This document shows positions 54,771 to 63,649 of a stretch of DNA of 64,000 nucleotides, in pieces. The stretch comes from Bordetella genomosp. 2. GTDB lineage: Bacteria > Pseudomonadota > Gammaproteobacteria > Burkholderiales > Burkholderiaceae_B. The stretch lies in NCBI RefSeq assembly GCF_002261345.1, contig NZ_NEVT01000008.1, positions 434,001 to 498,000 on the forward strand. The letters are read 5' to 3'. The stretch's first letter is position 1, and every line of letters starts with the position of its first letter. Below the pieces are notes generated by a model. It was not told the DNA's origin and did not search any database. It worked only from the letters and a program-made list of their open reading frames with translations. The position numbers were made by a program, and so were the translations under genes.

Positions 54771-55388
54771 ATGAAAGAACGTCTCCCCTCCCTGATCGCG
54801 CTGTTCCTGCTGATCGCGCTCGTCGCCGGCACCTGGTGGGCCGCCGACTACGCGCAGCGCGCCATACCGGTCGACCCGCCGCGCCGCCTGACCCACGAAA
54901 TGGATTCCTGGGGGCGGGATTTCGTCATGCTGCGCACCGACCCCACGGGCAAGCCGATCAACCGCCTCGAAGGCGACTATGTCCAGCATTTTCCCGACGA
55001 CGATTCCTACCACGTGACGGCGCCGCGCGCGATCGGCCAGCAGGCCGAGAACCCGGTCACGGTCGGCACCTCCAAGACCGCCATCATGGAGCGCGACGGC
55101 AAGCGCATCATCATGAACGGCGAGGCGCATGTGCACCGCCAGCCCGACGCCAACAACGACGCGCTCGACGTGCGCAGCGAGCAGCTCATCATCCTGCCCG
55201 ACGAGGACGTGGTCTACACCGACCTGCCGGCCGTGGTCGTGAAGGGCCGTTCGCGCATGAGCGGCACCGGCATGCACTACAACAACAAGACCCGGCAACT
55301 CCAGGTGTCGGCCTCCACCGACGTCAAGATCGACGGCTCCGAAACACGCCAGCGCCAGTCGCGCGAATCAACCCAGAATCGACCATGA
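54771..55388 (+). CDS. lptC: LPS export protein LptC
   Basis: A 205-residue bitopic inner-membrane protein: one N-terminal helix (LIALFLLIALVAGTWWAA, about 7-24) and a periplasmic beta-jellyroll (TGKPINRLEGDYVQHFPDD, RIIMNGEAHVHRQPD, LTTPx-like LIILPDEDVVYTDLPAVV). It takes LPS from the LptB2FG transporter and hands it to LptA. It overlaps lptA by 4 bases (ATGA at 55385-55388). Confidence 0.92.
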   Translation: MKERLPSLIALFLLIALVAGTWWAADYAQRAIPVDPPRRLTHEMDSWGRDFVMLRTDPTGKPINRLEGDYVQHFPDDDSYHVTAPRAIGQQAENPVTVGTSKTAIMERDGKRIIMNGEAHVHRQPDANNDALDVRSEQLIILPDEDVVYTDLPAVVVKGRSRMSGTGMHYNNKTRQLQVSASTDVKIDGSETRQRQSRESTQNRP

Positions 55389-55999
55389 TCCATTCCCGCC
55401 CCCTTCTCGCCTCGACGCGGCTAATCGGCGCCCTGCTGCTGGGCGCGGCCATGTGCGCGCAGGCGCAGCAACAGAACGCGCCCGCCGAAGAGCCGAGCAC
55501 GCTGATCCTGTCCGACACGCTGCACTACGACGACGTGAAGCGGCAGAGCATCTTCACCGGCAATGTGGTGCTGACGCGCGGCCTCATGAAACTGACCGCC
55601 GACCGGCTGGAAGTCCATGAAGACGCAGCCGGCAACCAGTACGGCACCGCCACCGCCGAGAAAGGCAAGATCGTCACCATTCGCCAGGAACGCCCCGAGA
55701 CGTACGAAGTCATCGAGGGCAAGGGCCTGCGCGCCGAGTACGACGGCACCAAGAGCCAGTTCGACCTGATCGGGCAGGCGGTCGTCACCCGCTACATCTG
55801 CGGCAAGCCGTTCGACACCATCCGGGGCGAACGGGTGCGCTATAACGAGAAAACCGGCGTCTACCAGGCCCAGGGCGGCCCCAATTCGTCGGCGCCCGGC
55901 GGCCGCGTGCGATCGCTGGCCGAGCCGCGCGCCAAGGCCGACGCCGCCATCGCCGAATGCCGCGCCAGGGGCGGCAAGGGCGCCAAGCAAGGCAGCTGA
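55385..55999 (+). CDS. lptA: Periplasmic LPS transport protein LptA
   Basis: A 204-residue OstA-domain protein with a signal peptide ([14 protein letters not shown], cleavage near residue 28), then [39 protein letters not shown] (core [18 protein letters not shown]) and a long Gly/Ala/Lys-rich C-terminal tail. It forms the bridge that carries LPS across the periplasm. Its overlap with lptC and the lptB gene 32 bases downstream show one operon. Confidence 0.94.
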   Translation: MIHSRPLLASTRLIGALLLGAAMCAQAQQQNAPAEEPSTLILSDTLHYDDVKRQSIFTGNVVLTRGLMKLTADRLEVHEDAAGNQYGTATAEKGKIVTIRQERPETYEVIEGKGLRAEYDGTKSQFDLIGQAVVTRYICGKPFDTIRGERVRYNEKTGVYQAQGGPNSSAPGGRVRSLAEPRAKADAAIAECRARGGKGAKQGS

Positions 56000-56031
56000 C
56001 CGCCCCCTCGCCTAATCCGAACGCATCCACG

Positions 56032-56817
56032 ATGACCCAGACTTCCAAGCCATCTTCCCCCGCCCCGGGCGTCAAGCAGGGCAGCCTGCGCGCCACCGGC
56101 CTGCGCAAGATCTACAACGGCCGCACGGTCGTGCAGGATGTTTCGCTGTCGGTCGTCAGCGGCGAGGTCGTGGGGCTGCTGGGCCCCAACGGGGCCGGCA
56201 AGACCACCAGCTTCTACATGATCGTCGGCCTCGTGCCCGCCGATGCGGGCCGCATCGAGATCGACGACGCCCCGATCACCGCCATGCCCATCCACAAGCG
56301 GGCGCGCATGGGCCTGTCGTACCTGCCGCAGGACGCCTCGGTATTCCGGCGCCTGACCGTCGAGCAGAACATCCGCGCCGTGCTCGAACTGCAGATCGAC
56401 GCCGACGGCAAGACCTTGTCGGAACCCCAGATCAAGGAACAGCTCGAGGCGCTGCTGGACGAACTGCAGATCGGCCACATCCGCGGCAACGCCGCCATTT
56501 CGCTGTCCGGCGGCGAGCGCCGCCGCGTGGAAATCGCCCGCGCGCTGGCCACGCGGCCGCGCTTCATCCTGCTGGACGAGCCGTTCGCCGGGGTGGACCC
56601 GATCGCCGTGATCGAAATCCAGCGCATCGTGCGCTTCCTCAAGGGACGCGGCATCGGCGTGCTGATCACCGACCACAACGTGCGCGAAACCCTCGGCATC
56701 TGCGACCGCGCCTACATCATCAGCGAAGGCAAGGTGCTGACCGACGGCCAGCCCGACGAGATCGTCGGCGACCCGGCCGTCCGGCGCGTCTACCTGGGCG
56801 AACACTTCCGCATGTAA
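56032..56817 (+). CDS. lptB: LPS transport ATPase LptB
   Basis: A 261-residue ABC ATPase with Walker [14 protein letters not shown], the LptB-specific [18 protein letters not shown] (in part), signature [15 protein letters not shown], Walker [13 protein letters not shown] and switch [10 protein letters not shown]. It powers LPS extraction from the inner membrane with LptFG. In many proteobacteria rpoN follows directly; here the next gene after 253 bases is hpf. ATG 56032 was chosen as the only start with a normal N-terminus after the lptA stop. Confidence 0.95.
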   Translation: MTQTSKPSSPAPGVKQGSLRATGLRKIYNGRTVVQDVSLSVVSGEVVGLLGPNGAGKTTSFYMIVGLVPADAGRIEIDDAPITAMPIHKRARMGLSYLPQDASVFRRLTVEQNIRAVLELQIDADGKTLSEPQIKEQLEALLDELQIGHIRGNAAISLSGGERRRVEIARALATRPRFILLDEPFAGVDPIAVIEIQRIVRFLKGRGIGVLITDHNVRETLGICDRAYIISEGKVLTDGQPDEIVGDPAVRRVYLGEHFRM

Positions 56818-56912
56818 CCCAGCCGCGCCCGCGCGGCAAGCCCCCTCCCGCCCCGGGAAAACCCCTGCCCACGGCCGCCCTGGGAGGACGCTTGCGCTTG
56901 TCCCGGCGCAAC

Positions 56913-56940
56913 TTGTTTTACCCGCCAGAGTCTATACACT
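56913..56940 (+). promoter_or_regulatory. Probable sigma-70 promoter of hpf
   Basis: TTGTTT (56913-56918) and TACACT (56935-56940) are spaced by 16 bases in the 253-base gap between lptB and hpf. The -35 is 5 of 6 and the -10 is 4 of 6 to consensus. A transcript from here would have a leader of about 120 bases before hpf. No -24/-12 sigma-54 promoter was noticed. Confidence 0.45.
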
Positions 56941-57070
56941 AGTACTGAACGCCGCCGTTTTCCGCGGCGGCGCAAAGCCTCTTTTCACCCTTTCTACAGG
57001 AGACCCTTTTACAAAATCCCTCGCGCGATTCGCGCACCCATTTCTCTTTTTCAAGGAAGGAGAGCGCACT

Positions 57071-57409
57071 ATGAACCTGAGCATCTGCGGTCGTCACCTC
57101 GACGTCACCCCGGCCATCCGGGAATATGTCATGAATAAACTGGCGCGAGTGCTGCGGCATTTCGATCACGTGATCGATACCCAGGTCATGCTCTCAGTAG
57201 AGCCCCTGCGGCACAAAGCCGAAATCACCATGAGACTGCGCGGCAAGGACATCCACTGCGAGGCAGTGGACGAAAACCTCTACGCAGCCATCGACCTGCT
57301 GGCCGACAAGATCGATCGCCAGGTCCTCAAGCACAAAGACAAGGTGCAAAGCCATTCAGCCGAGTCGGTGAAGCGACAAGCCGCTGCCATCGCGCAGCAG
57401 AATCCGTAG
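57071..57409 (+). CDS. hpf: Ribosome hibernation promoting factor
   Basis: A 112-residue short-form HPF/YfiA protein: MNLSICGRHLDVTPAIREYVMNKL (parts), HFDHVIDTQVMLSVE and LYAAIDLLADKIDRQVLKHKDK (parts). It binds the 30S decoding site and promotes 100S ribosome dimers in stationary phase. It has an AAGGAAGGAG ribosome binding site 8 bases before the ATG. In this family the gene normally lies in the rpoN neighbourhood; here rpoN is missing. Confidence 0.95.
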   Translation: MNLSICGRHLDVTPAIREYVMNKLARVLRHFDHVIDTQVMLSVEPLRHKAEITMRLRGKDIHCEAVDENLYAAIDLLADKIDRQVLKHKDKVQSHSAESVKRQAAAIAQQNP

Positions 57410-57645
57410 TCCCGCGCCTCACCTTTCGCTCGCGCCGAGCATGCGCCCGAGCTTGAAACCCACGATCCCACCGGTGGATCATCCGACCCCGGTGTCCCGC
57501 AGGATGCAGTACCCATCCCGTCGGGGCATCGGCTAGACACTCCCCCCTCCCATTAGCGTCCGGAACCGACTATGCTGTCGCGTTCACAAGGCTCGCCGCC
57601 GCCGTGCGTTTTTGCACTGCGGCATATAACCATATAATGACCCGC

Positions 57646-58101
57646 ATGAATCATTTGTCGCGCATCCTACCCGCCGGCAACATCGTGCTCGACATGAACG
57701 CCACCAGCAAGAAACGGGCGTTCGAGCAGGCCGGGCTACTTTTCGAAAACCATCATGGCCTGGCCCGGACCGTCGTGTTCGACAGCCTGTTCGCCCGTGA
57801 GCGCCTCGGCTCGACCGCGCTCGGCCAGGGCGTGGCGGTGCCGCACGGCCGCGTCAAGGGGCTGGAGCAGCCCCTGGCCGCGTTCATCCGGCTGGCGCAG
57901 CCCGTCGCGTTCGACGCCCCCGACGGCCAGCCGGTCACCATGCTGATGTGCCTGCTGGTGCCCGAGACCGCCACCCAGCAGCACCTGGATATCCTGGCCG
58001 AACTGGCGCAGCTCATGTCCAACAAGGCGTTGCGCGAAGGCCTGGCCACCGAATCCGATCCGGCCGAAGTCCACCGGATGCTCACCACGGGCCAACGCTG
58101 A
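57646..58101 (+). CDS. ptsN: PTS EIIA-Ntr regulatory protein
   Basis: A 151-residue EIIA-Ntr domain protein. The phosphorylated histidine is His67 in [33 protein letters not shown] is the typical start region (in part) and [17 protein letters not shown] the C-terminal helix. It receives phosphate through the nitrogen PTS and regulates potassium, nitrogen and cell-envelope functions. The start is either ATG 57646 or 57637. A perfect TATAAT lies at 57633-57638, so close to the ATG that transcripts from it would be almost leaderless. hprK follows after 19 bases. Confidence 0.93.
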   Translation: MNHLSRILPAGNIVLDMNATSKKRAFEQAGLLFENHHGLARTVVFDSLFARERLGSTALGQGVAVPHGRVKGLEQPLAAFIRLAQPVAFDAPDGQPVTMLMCLLVPETATQQHLDILAELAQLMSNKALREGLATESDPAEVHRMLTTGQR

Positions 58102-58120
58102 CCTCCGCGGAGTCGCTGCC

Positions 58121-59047
58121 ATGCTTACCGTGCAGGAACTGGTCGACGACAACGCCGACAAAATCCCCTTCAACTGGATCGCCGGCCACGGCGCCGCCGA
58201 CCGGGCGATCCGCGACGACGGCATGGCGGCCGCCGACCTGGTCGGCCACCTGAACCTCATCCACCCCTCGCGCATCCAGGTGTTCGGCCAGGAGGAACTG
58301 GCCTATTACAGCCGCTTCGACCTGCGCCGCCGCACGCACCACATGGACGAGCTGCTGATCGGCGGCGTGCCGGCCATCCTGCTGGCCGACGGCCTCACCC
58401 CGCCGCAGGACCTGATCGACCAGTGCGAACAGCACCAGGTGCCGCTGCTGTCCACCCCGGTGGCGGCGGCCCAGCTCATCGACCTGTTGCGCATCTACCT
58501 GGGCAAGAAGCTGGCGCCCACCACCACCGTGCACGGCGTCTTCATGGACGTGCTCGGCCTGGGGGTGCTGATCACCGGCGAGTCAGGGCTGGGCAAGAGC
58601 GAACTGGCGCTGGAACTGATCTCGCGCGGGCATGGCCTGGTGGCCGACGACGCGGTGGAATTCTCGCGCACCGCGCCCAGCATGATCGAAGGACACTGCC
58701 CGCCGCTGTTGCAGAACATGCTCGAAGTGCGCGGGCTGGGGCTGCTGGACATCCGCACCATTTTCGGCGAGACCTCGGTGCGCCGCAAAATGCGCCTGAA
58801 ACTGATCGTCCACCTGGTGCGCGCCACCGCGCAGGACAAATTCGAGCGCCTGCCCCTACAGGACATCACCCAGGACATGCTCGGCCTGCCGGTGCGCAAG
58901 GTGATGCTGCAGGTCGCGGCCGGCCGCAATCTCGCCGTGCTGGTCGAGGCGGCCGTGCGCAATACCATCCTGAAGCTGCGCGGCATCGACACCCTGGGCG
59001 AGTTCATGGAACGCCAGGCCATGGCGATCCTGCAGAGCAGCAAATAG
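58121..59047 (+). CDS. hprK: HPr kinase/phosphorylase
   Basis: A 308-residue HprK. Walker A is GESGLGKS (residues 153-160), followed by the HPr kinase signature ([16 protein letters not shown]) that also includes the capping loop. It phosphorylates and dephosphorylates a serine of HPr-type proteins; in betaproteobacteria its role is linked to the nitrogen PTS. ptsN-hprK are adjacent as usual, but the expected rapZ neighbour is displaced by two cytochrome genes on the other strand. Confidence 0.95.
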   Translation: MLTVQELVDDNADKIPFNWIAGHGAADRAIRDDGMAAADLVGHLNLIHPSRIQVFGQEELAYYSRFDLRRRTHHMDELLIGGVPAILLADGLTPPQDLIDQCEQHQVPLLSTPVAAAQLIDLLRIYLGKKLAPTTTVHGVFMDVLGLGVLITGESGLGKSELALELISRGHGLVADDAVEFSRTAPSMIEGHCPPLLQNMLEVRGLGLLDIRTIFGETSVRRKMRLKLIVHLVRATAQDKFERLPLQDITQDMLGLPVRKVMLQVAAGRNLAVLVEAAVRNTILKLRGIDTLGEFMERQAMAILQSSK

Positions 59048-59067
59048 CCCCGCCATCGGGCGGGGCT
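59046..59067. terminator. GC-rich hairpin at the end of hprK
   Basis: AGCCCCGCC (59046-59054) and GGCGGGGCT (59059-59067) form a perfect 9-bp stem with an ATCG loop, overlapping the hprK stop codon. No U-tract follows on the plus strand. It lies between hprK and the convergent cytochrome gene and may act as a weak or bidirectional terminator. Confidence 0.5.
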
Positions 59068-59087
59068 CTGCCCAGGGCGGGCCGGCC

Positions 59088-60368
59088 CTAGTCGAGCGTC
59101 GCGGCGCTGCGCACGCGCTTGACGTCGAACGCGGTGACCGAGCCCGCGCCATTGCCCCAGCTGGACCGCACATACGACACCAGCGCCGCCACGTCGGCAT
59201 CGCCCAGCAACGGGCCGAACGGCGGCATGCCGTGCGGACGCGGGTTGGCCGCCGTGGCGGGGGCGTAGCCGCCGTCCAGCACCACGCGGATCGTGTTGAC
59301 GGGCGACGGCGCGGTGACGGTCGGGTTGCCCGCCAGCGCCGGCCACGCCTGGCCGCTGCCGGAGCCGTCGGCCTGGTGGCATTGCACGCAATGCTGCTCG
59401 TACAGCTGGCCGCCGCGCTGCATCAGGGCGGCGCCGGCCGGGCGCCCCGGCACGGGCTTCGTCTCGGCGGCGGGCAAGGACTTCAGGTAGGCGCCGATTG
59501 CCAGGGCGTCGGCGTCGGTCAGGTATTGCGTGCTGCCGAGCACCACTTCGGCCATCGGCCCGGCGGCGCTCGAATGGCGCGCCATGCCGGTCTGCAGCAG
59601 GGTCGCGATGTCCTGCTCGCTCCAGCGCCCCAGCCCGGTAAGCGGATCGCCGTCCAGCGGCGGGGCGTACCAGTCCAGCCCGGCGATCAGGGCGCCGCCC
59701 AGGCGCTCGGCCCCGACGCTGGCGCCCAGGCGGTTGCGCGGCGCATGGCAGGCCGCGCAGTGGCCGAGGCCCTGCACCAGATAGCGGCCGCGGTTCCACT
59801 GCGCCGGCTGGTCGGGCTGGTCCTGCTGGACGCCGGGGCGGAAGTACAGCGCCCGCCAGACCGCCAGCAGCCAGCGCTGGTCGTAGGGGAACGCCAGGTC
59901 ATGCGGGCGATTGGCCCGCTCGACCGGTTCGACGGTGCGCAGGAAGGCGTAGAGGGCATCGGCATCGGCCCGGGTAATGCGGGTGTACTCGGTATATGGA
60001 AACGCGGGATACAGCAGGCTGCCGTCGCGCGATTTGCCGTTGTGCAGCGCGCGCCAGAAATCGTCGGCGCTCCAGGTGCCGATGCCGGTCTGCCGGTCTG
60101 GCGTGATGTTCGGCCCGTACAGGGTGCCGAACGGGGTCGGGATGGGCGTGCCGCCGGCATAGGCCTGGCCGCCGCGGGCCGTATGGCAGGCCGCGCAATT
60201 GCCCAGCCGGGCCAGGTAGCGGCCGCGTTCGACGAGTTGGCCGGCGTCGGCCTGGACGGCGGCGGCGCCATCGGCGTCGTCTTCGCGAGTGCCCACCCAG
60301 TACAGGACGGAGATGCCCGCCGCCACGGCGAGCACCAGGACCAGCAGGAGTTGTTTGATGAGTTTCAT
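59088..60368 (-). CDS. Triheme c-type cytochrome, alcohol-dehydrogenase cytochrome type
   Basis: A 426-residue protein with an N-terminal membrane anchor/signal (LLLVLVLAVAAGISVLYWVG) and three CXXCH heme sites: CAACHTARGG (Cys58-His62), CAACHAPRN and CVQCHQADGSG. The order, with GTLYGPNITPD after the first heme, is that of the cytochrome subunit of membrane-bound sugar or alcohol dehydrogenases (AdhB/GADH type), which passes electrons to quinone or an oxidase. No dehydrogenase large subunit lies nearby. The gene follows a diheme cytochrome gene on the same strand. Confidence 0.92.
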   Translation of the reverse strand: MKLIKQLLLVLVLAVAAGISVLYWVGTREDDADGAAAVQADAGQLVERGRYLARLGNCAACHTARGGQAYAGGTPIPTPFGTLYGPNITPDRQTGIGTWSADDFWRALHNGKSRDGSLLYPAFPYTEYTRITRADADALYAFLRTVEPVERANRPHDLAFPYDQRWLLAVWRALYFRPGVQQDQPDQPAQWNRGRYLVQGLGHCAACHAPRNRLGASVGAERLGGALIAGLDWYAPPLDGDPLTGLGRWSEQDIATLLQTGMARHSSAAGPMAEVVLGSTQYLTDADALAIGAYLKSLPAAETKPVPGRPAGAALMQRGGQLYEQHCVQCHQADGSGSGQAWPALAGNPTVTAPSPVNTIRVVLDGGYAPATAANPRPHGMPPFGPLLGDADVAALVSYVRSSWGNGAGSVTAFDVKRVRSAATLD

Positions 60369-60378
60369 GCCGCCCCCC

Positions 60379-61120
60379 TTAGTGCCCGGCCTGGCTGCCG
60401 CACTCGACCGGCAGGTCCGCCGACCCGGCCGGGTCGGGCTGGTAGGGCTCGACGATGGGGCGCGACGCCAGCCATGCCGACAGGGCGCCGATGTCCTGGG
60501 GGGGTGAGCTGGTCGGCGATGGCGGCCATGCAGTCCGGCTCCGCCGCCCGGCGCAGGCCGTTCTTCCAGCCGCCGATCTGCGCGGCGATGTAGTCGCGCG
60601 GCAGGCCCAGCAGGCCGGGAATGGCGGGGGCCAGCCCGCTGAACGCCGCCCCATGGCAGGCGGCACAGGCCGGCAGCCCGCGCTGCGGGTCGCCCTGGGT
60701 GGCCAGCAGCCGGCCTTGCTCCAGGACGGCGGCCGAGACGCCCGGCGCCGCCGGCGGCGGATACGGGACGTGCTGGTCGGCGAAGTAGGCCGCCATCTCG
60801 CGCAGGTAGTCGTCGGGCAGGCCGTCCAGCAAATGGGCCATGGGACGGTATTGGCGCCGCCCGTCGCGGAAATTCAGCAACTGGTGGTAGAGATAGTCGC
60901 GCGGCTTGCCGGCCAGCCGCGGATAGTAGCCATCCGTCCCTGCTTTACCCTGGTCGCCGTGGCAGGCGGTACAGGCGGCCACGCGCGCCTGCATGGTGTC
61001 CGGGCGCAGGGACTCGGCCTGTTGCGCCCCGGCGGGCCCGGCGGCCAGTGCCGCCATTCCCGCCGCGGCGGCCAGCGCGGCCCGGCCCGCAATACGGGAG
61101 AAAAGTGAAAATGCTGACAT
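60379..61120 (-). pseudogene. Diheme c-type cytochrome with C7 frameshift near the 3' end
   Basis: A cytochrome c with signal peptide (MSAFSLFSRIAGRAALAAAAG, cleavage near AGAQ; quoted in part) and two heme sites: CTACHGDQGK (Cys50-His54) and CAACHGAAFS. At codon about 205 a run of seven C in the coding strand (plus-strand G7, 60498-60504) shifts the frame. With six C the protein would continue QLTPQDIGALSAWLASRP and stop at 60381-60379, 246 residues. As read it runs on in another frame to 60365 and overlaps the next cytochrome. Both heme sites lie upstream of the shift, so partial function is possible; slippage or a sequencing error are alternatives. Confidence 0.82.
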
Positions 61121-61270
61121 TCCTGGACAACATCGATGCAGAAGAAGGCCGCGCCTGGCGGGGAGCGGGAAGAGGAGCCCGCCCATGTTACAGGCCAATG
61201 GCGGTGTAATGCTATATCGGGCCGTATCAAGCGGGTATCACGACGGCAAAATCGTGCAACAATCAAGGCC

Positions 61271-62143
61271 ATGTTGAAAGTCGTCCTCATCACCGGTATT
61301 TCCGGCTCGGGCAAGTCGGTCGCGCTGCGCATGCTGGAAGACGCCAGCTACACCTGCATCGACAACCTGCCGGTCCGCTTTCTCAGCGAAGTCATCGCCG
61401 GCGCACGCGACGACGGGCTGGAGCGGATAGCCATCGCCATCGACGTGCGCTCGCCGGGCGAACTGGCCGAACTGCCCGGGGTGATCACCGCACTGCGCGC
61501 CATGGGCACGTCGCTGCGCGTCGTGTTCCTGGACGCCAACACGAACACGCTGGTCCAGCGCTATTCCGAATCGCGCCGCCGCCATCCCCTGACCGACCGC
61601 CTGGCGCGCGGCGGCACGTCGCCGTCGCTGCTGGACTGTATCGCGCTGGAGCGCGACCTGCTGGCCCCCCTGCGCGAGCAGGAACATGTCATCGACACCT
61701 CCGACCTGACGCCGGGCCAGCTGCGCGCCTGGATCCGCGGCCTGATCCAGGCCGACCGGCCGCCGCTGGTGCTGACCTTCGAGTCATTCGCCTACAAGCG
61801 CGGCGTGCCCAGCGATGCCGACCTGGTCTTCGACGTACGCTGCCTGCCCAACCCCTACTATGATCGCAACCTGCGGCCCTTGACCGGCCGCGACGAACCG
61901 GTGGCGAACTGGCTGGCCAGCTTCGACATCGTCGGCCAGATGATCGACGATATCGCTGGCTACCTGGGCCGCTGGCTCCCGCAATACACGCAAGATACGC
62001 GCAATTACCTGACCGTTGCCATCGGTTGCACCGGCGGCCAGCACCGCTCTGTGTATGTGGTGGAGCAGCTGGCGCGCCGCTTCTCCGACCACACCCCCCT
62101 GCTGGTGCGGCATCGCACGCAATTGCCCGACGAACCCGCATGA
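61271..62143 (+). CDS. rapZ: RNase adapter/nucleotide-binding protein RapZ
   Basis: A 290-residue RapZ protein: P-loop GISGSGKS (about 8-15) at the N-terminus, VRSPGELAELP, the C-terminal metabolite-binding motif GCTGGQHRSV and KRGVP/DADLVFDVRCLPNPYY. In enterobacteria it presents small RNAs to RNase E to control glucosamine-6-phosphate synthase; the role in Bordetella is not known. It overlaps the rlpA gene by 4 bases (ATGA) and lies after the two cytochrome genes that interrupt the usual hprK-rapZ pair. Confidence 0.95.
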   Translation: MLKVVLITGISGSGKSVALRMLEDASYTCIDNLPVRFLSEVIAGARDDGLERIAIAIDVRSPGELAELPGVITALRAMGTSLRVVFLDANTNTLVQRYSESRRRHPLTDRLARGGTSPSLLDCIALERDLLAPLREQEHVIDTSDLTPGQLRAWIRGLIQADRPPLVLTFESFAYKRGVPSDADLVFDVRCLPNPYYDRNLRPLTGRDEPVANWLASFDIVGQMIDDIAGYLGRWLPQYTQDTRNYLTVAIGCTGGQHRSVYVVEQLARRFSDHTPLLVRHRTQLPDEPA

Positions 62144-63084
62144 CGAGATCCCGACAACTATTCACGCTCCTGCTGATAAGCCTGGCCCTGGCGGTCGCGG
62201 GCTGCTCTTCGCCCAAGCCCCGCCAGACCGCCGGCGGCGGCTACTACCAGGACGACGGCCCCGACGCCAATCCGCCGGCCGGCCTGGAGAACCTGCCGGA
62301 TGCCATCCCGCGCCTCGAACCGCTGGCCAGCGGCGCCAACCGGCCCTATACGGTGTTCGGCAAGCGCTATGTGCCCGACGACGGCGAGCAGCCCTACAAG
62401 GAGCGCGGCATCGCCTCCTGGTACGGCAAGAAGTTCCATGGCAAGCGCACCGCCATCGGCGAGGTCTACGACATGTACGAGATGACGGCGGCGCACCCGA
62501 CCATGCCGCTGCCCAGCTACGCGCGGGTCACCAGCACGATCAACGGCAAAACCGTGATCGTGCGGGTGAACGACCGCGGCCCGTTCCACAGCAACCGCAT
62601 CATGGACCTGTCGTATGCGGCGGCGCGCAAGCTGGGCATCATCAAGCCCGGCAAGGGCGAGGTCGTGGTCGAACGCATCCTGCCGGAGGAAATCCGCCTG
62701 GCGCAGGCCGACCGCCAGACCATGACCGACACCGCGCCGTCCCCCACGGTGCTCGCGTCGGCCAGCCCGTCCGGCCTGCCGCCCGAGCCGGCGGGGCTGA
62801 CCATGACCGAGCTGGGCCCCGCGACGCCGGCCCCGGCGGCCGCGCCCGGCCAGGTGTACTTGCAGGTCGGCGCCTTCAGCGAGCCGGCCAATGCGCAATC
62901 GCTGCTGAGCCGGGTCAACCAGCAACTCGGCCCCGCCGCCGGCGACCCGCCGGCCACGGTGCAGCAGACCGGCAGCCTGTACCGCGTCAAGATCGGCCCC
63001 TATGCCGACCGGGCCAGCGCGCTGGACGCCGTCGGCCAGGTGGCCGATCGCATCGGCATCCTGCCCAACGTCGTCGGCCCCTGA
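62140..63084 (+). CDS. rlpA: RlpA-type lytic transglycosylase lipoprotein with SPOR domain
   Basis: A 314-residue lipoprotein: signal with lipobox LAVAGCSS (Cys22), a double-psi beta-barrel domain with GIASWYGKKFHGKRTAIGEVYDMYE (core SWYGKKFHGKRT) and VRVNDRGPFHSNRIMDLSYAAARKLG (core VNDRGPF), then a Pro/Ala-rich linker and a C-terminal SPOR domain (VYLQVGAFSEPANAQSLLSRV in part) that binds denuded peptidoglycan at division sites. It cleaves such glycan strands during daughter-cell separation. The start overlaps rapZ by 4 bases. Confidence 0.93.
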   Translation: MTRSRQLFTLLLISLALAVAGCSSPKPRQTAGGGYYQDDGPDANPPAGLENLPDAIPRLEPLASGANRPYTVFGKRYVPDDGEQPYKERGIASWYGKKFHGKRTAIGEVYDMYEMTAAHPTMPLPSYARVTSTINGKTVIVRVNDRGPFHSNRIMDLSYAAARKLGIIKPGKGEVVVERILPEEIRLAQADRQTMTDTAPSPTVLASASPSGLPPEPAGLTMTELGPATPAPAAAPGQVYLQVGAFSEPANAQSLLSRVNQQLGPAAGDPPATVQQTGSLYRVKIGPYADRASALDAVGQVADRIGILPNVVGP

Positions 63085-63085
63085 C

Positions 63086-63649
63086 CTACCAGGGCAGTTC
63101 GGCCTGGCCGCTGTCGACCCGGCGCGTGCGCGCGTGACGGCCCAGGTAGCGGTGCCCCTCGTGCGCCAGCAGGGCCTGCTTGCGCGGCAGCCCGCCGCCG
63201 AACCCGGTCAGCGAAGTGTCGCGGCCGATCACCCGGTGGCACGGAATGATGATGGAAATGGGGTTGCGGCCGATCGCCTGGGCCGCCGCCCGTACGGCCT
63301 TGGGCTTGCCGATGGCCGAGGCCAGTTCGCCGTAGCTGCAGGTCGCGCCGAACGGCAGGGCCAGCAAGGCTTGCCACACCGCCTGCTGGAACGGCGTGCC
63401 GAGCGGTTCCAGCGCCACCTCGAACTCGCGCCGCCGGCCGGCGAACCATTCGGCCAGTTCGGCGCGCGCCTGGCACAGCACCGCATGCGACGGCGCCAGG
63501 CGCCAGGCCGGCGACGGCGCGGGCAGGTCGTCCTGGTCCAGGAACCATGCGCCGCGCAGGGCGGTGTCGCTGGCGGCCAGCCGCAGCGGCCCCAACGGCG
63601 TATCGGTATCGAGATAGGCCACGGCCTCGGTGGCGGCCGGCGGCTTCAT
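63086..63649 (-). CDS. ogt: Methylated-DNA--protein-cysteine methyltransferase
   Basis: A 187-residue alkyltransferase with the active-site motif IIIPCHRVIG (Cys137) and FQQAVWQALLALPFG, GATCSYGELASAIGKPKAVRAAAQAIGRNP (parts) and GFGGGLPRKQ loops. It repairs O6-alkylguanine by irreversible transfer to its cysteine. ATG 63649 overlaps the upstream rsmI stop by 4 bases (ATGA), so the two genes are coupled. It converges with rlpA, one base away. Confidence 0.94.
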   Translation of the reverse strand: MKPPAATEAVAYLDTDTPLGPLRLAASDTALRGAWFLDQDDLPAPSPAWRLAPSHAVLCQARAELAEWFAGRRREFEVALEPLGTPFQQAVWQALLALPFGATCSYGELASAIGKPKAVRAAAQAIGRNPISIIIPCHRVIGRDTSLTGFGGGLPRKQALLAHEGHRYLGRHARTRRVDSGQAELPW

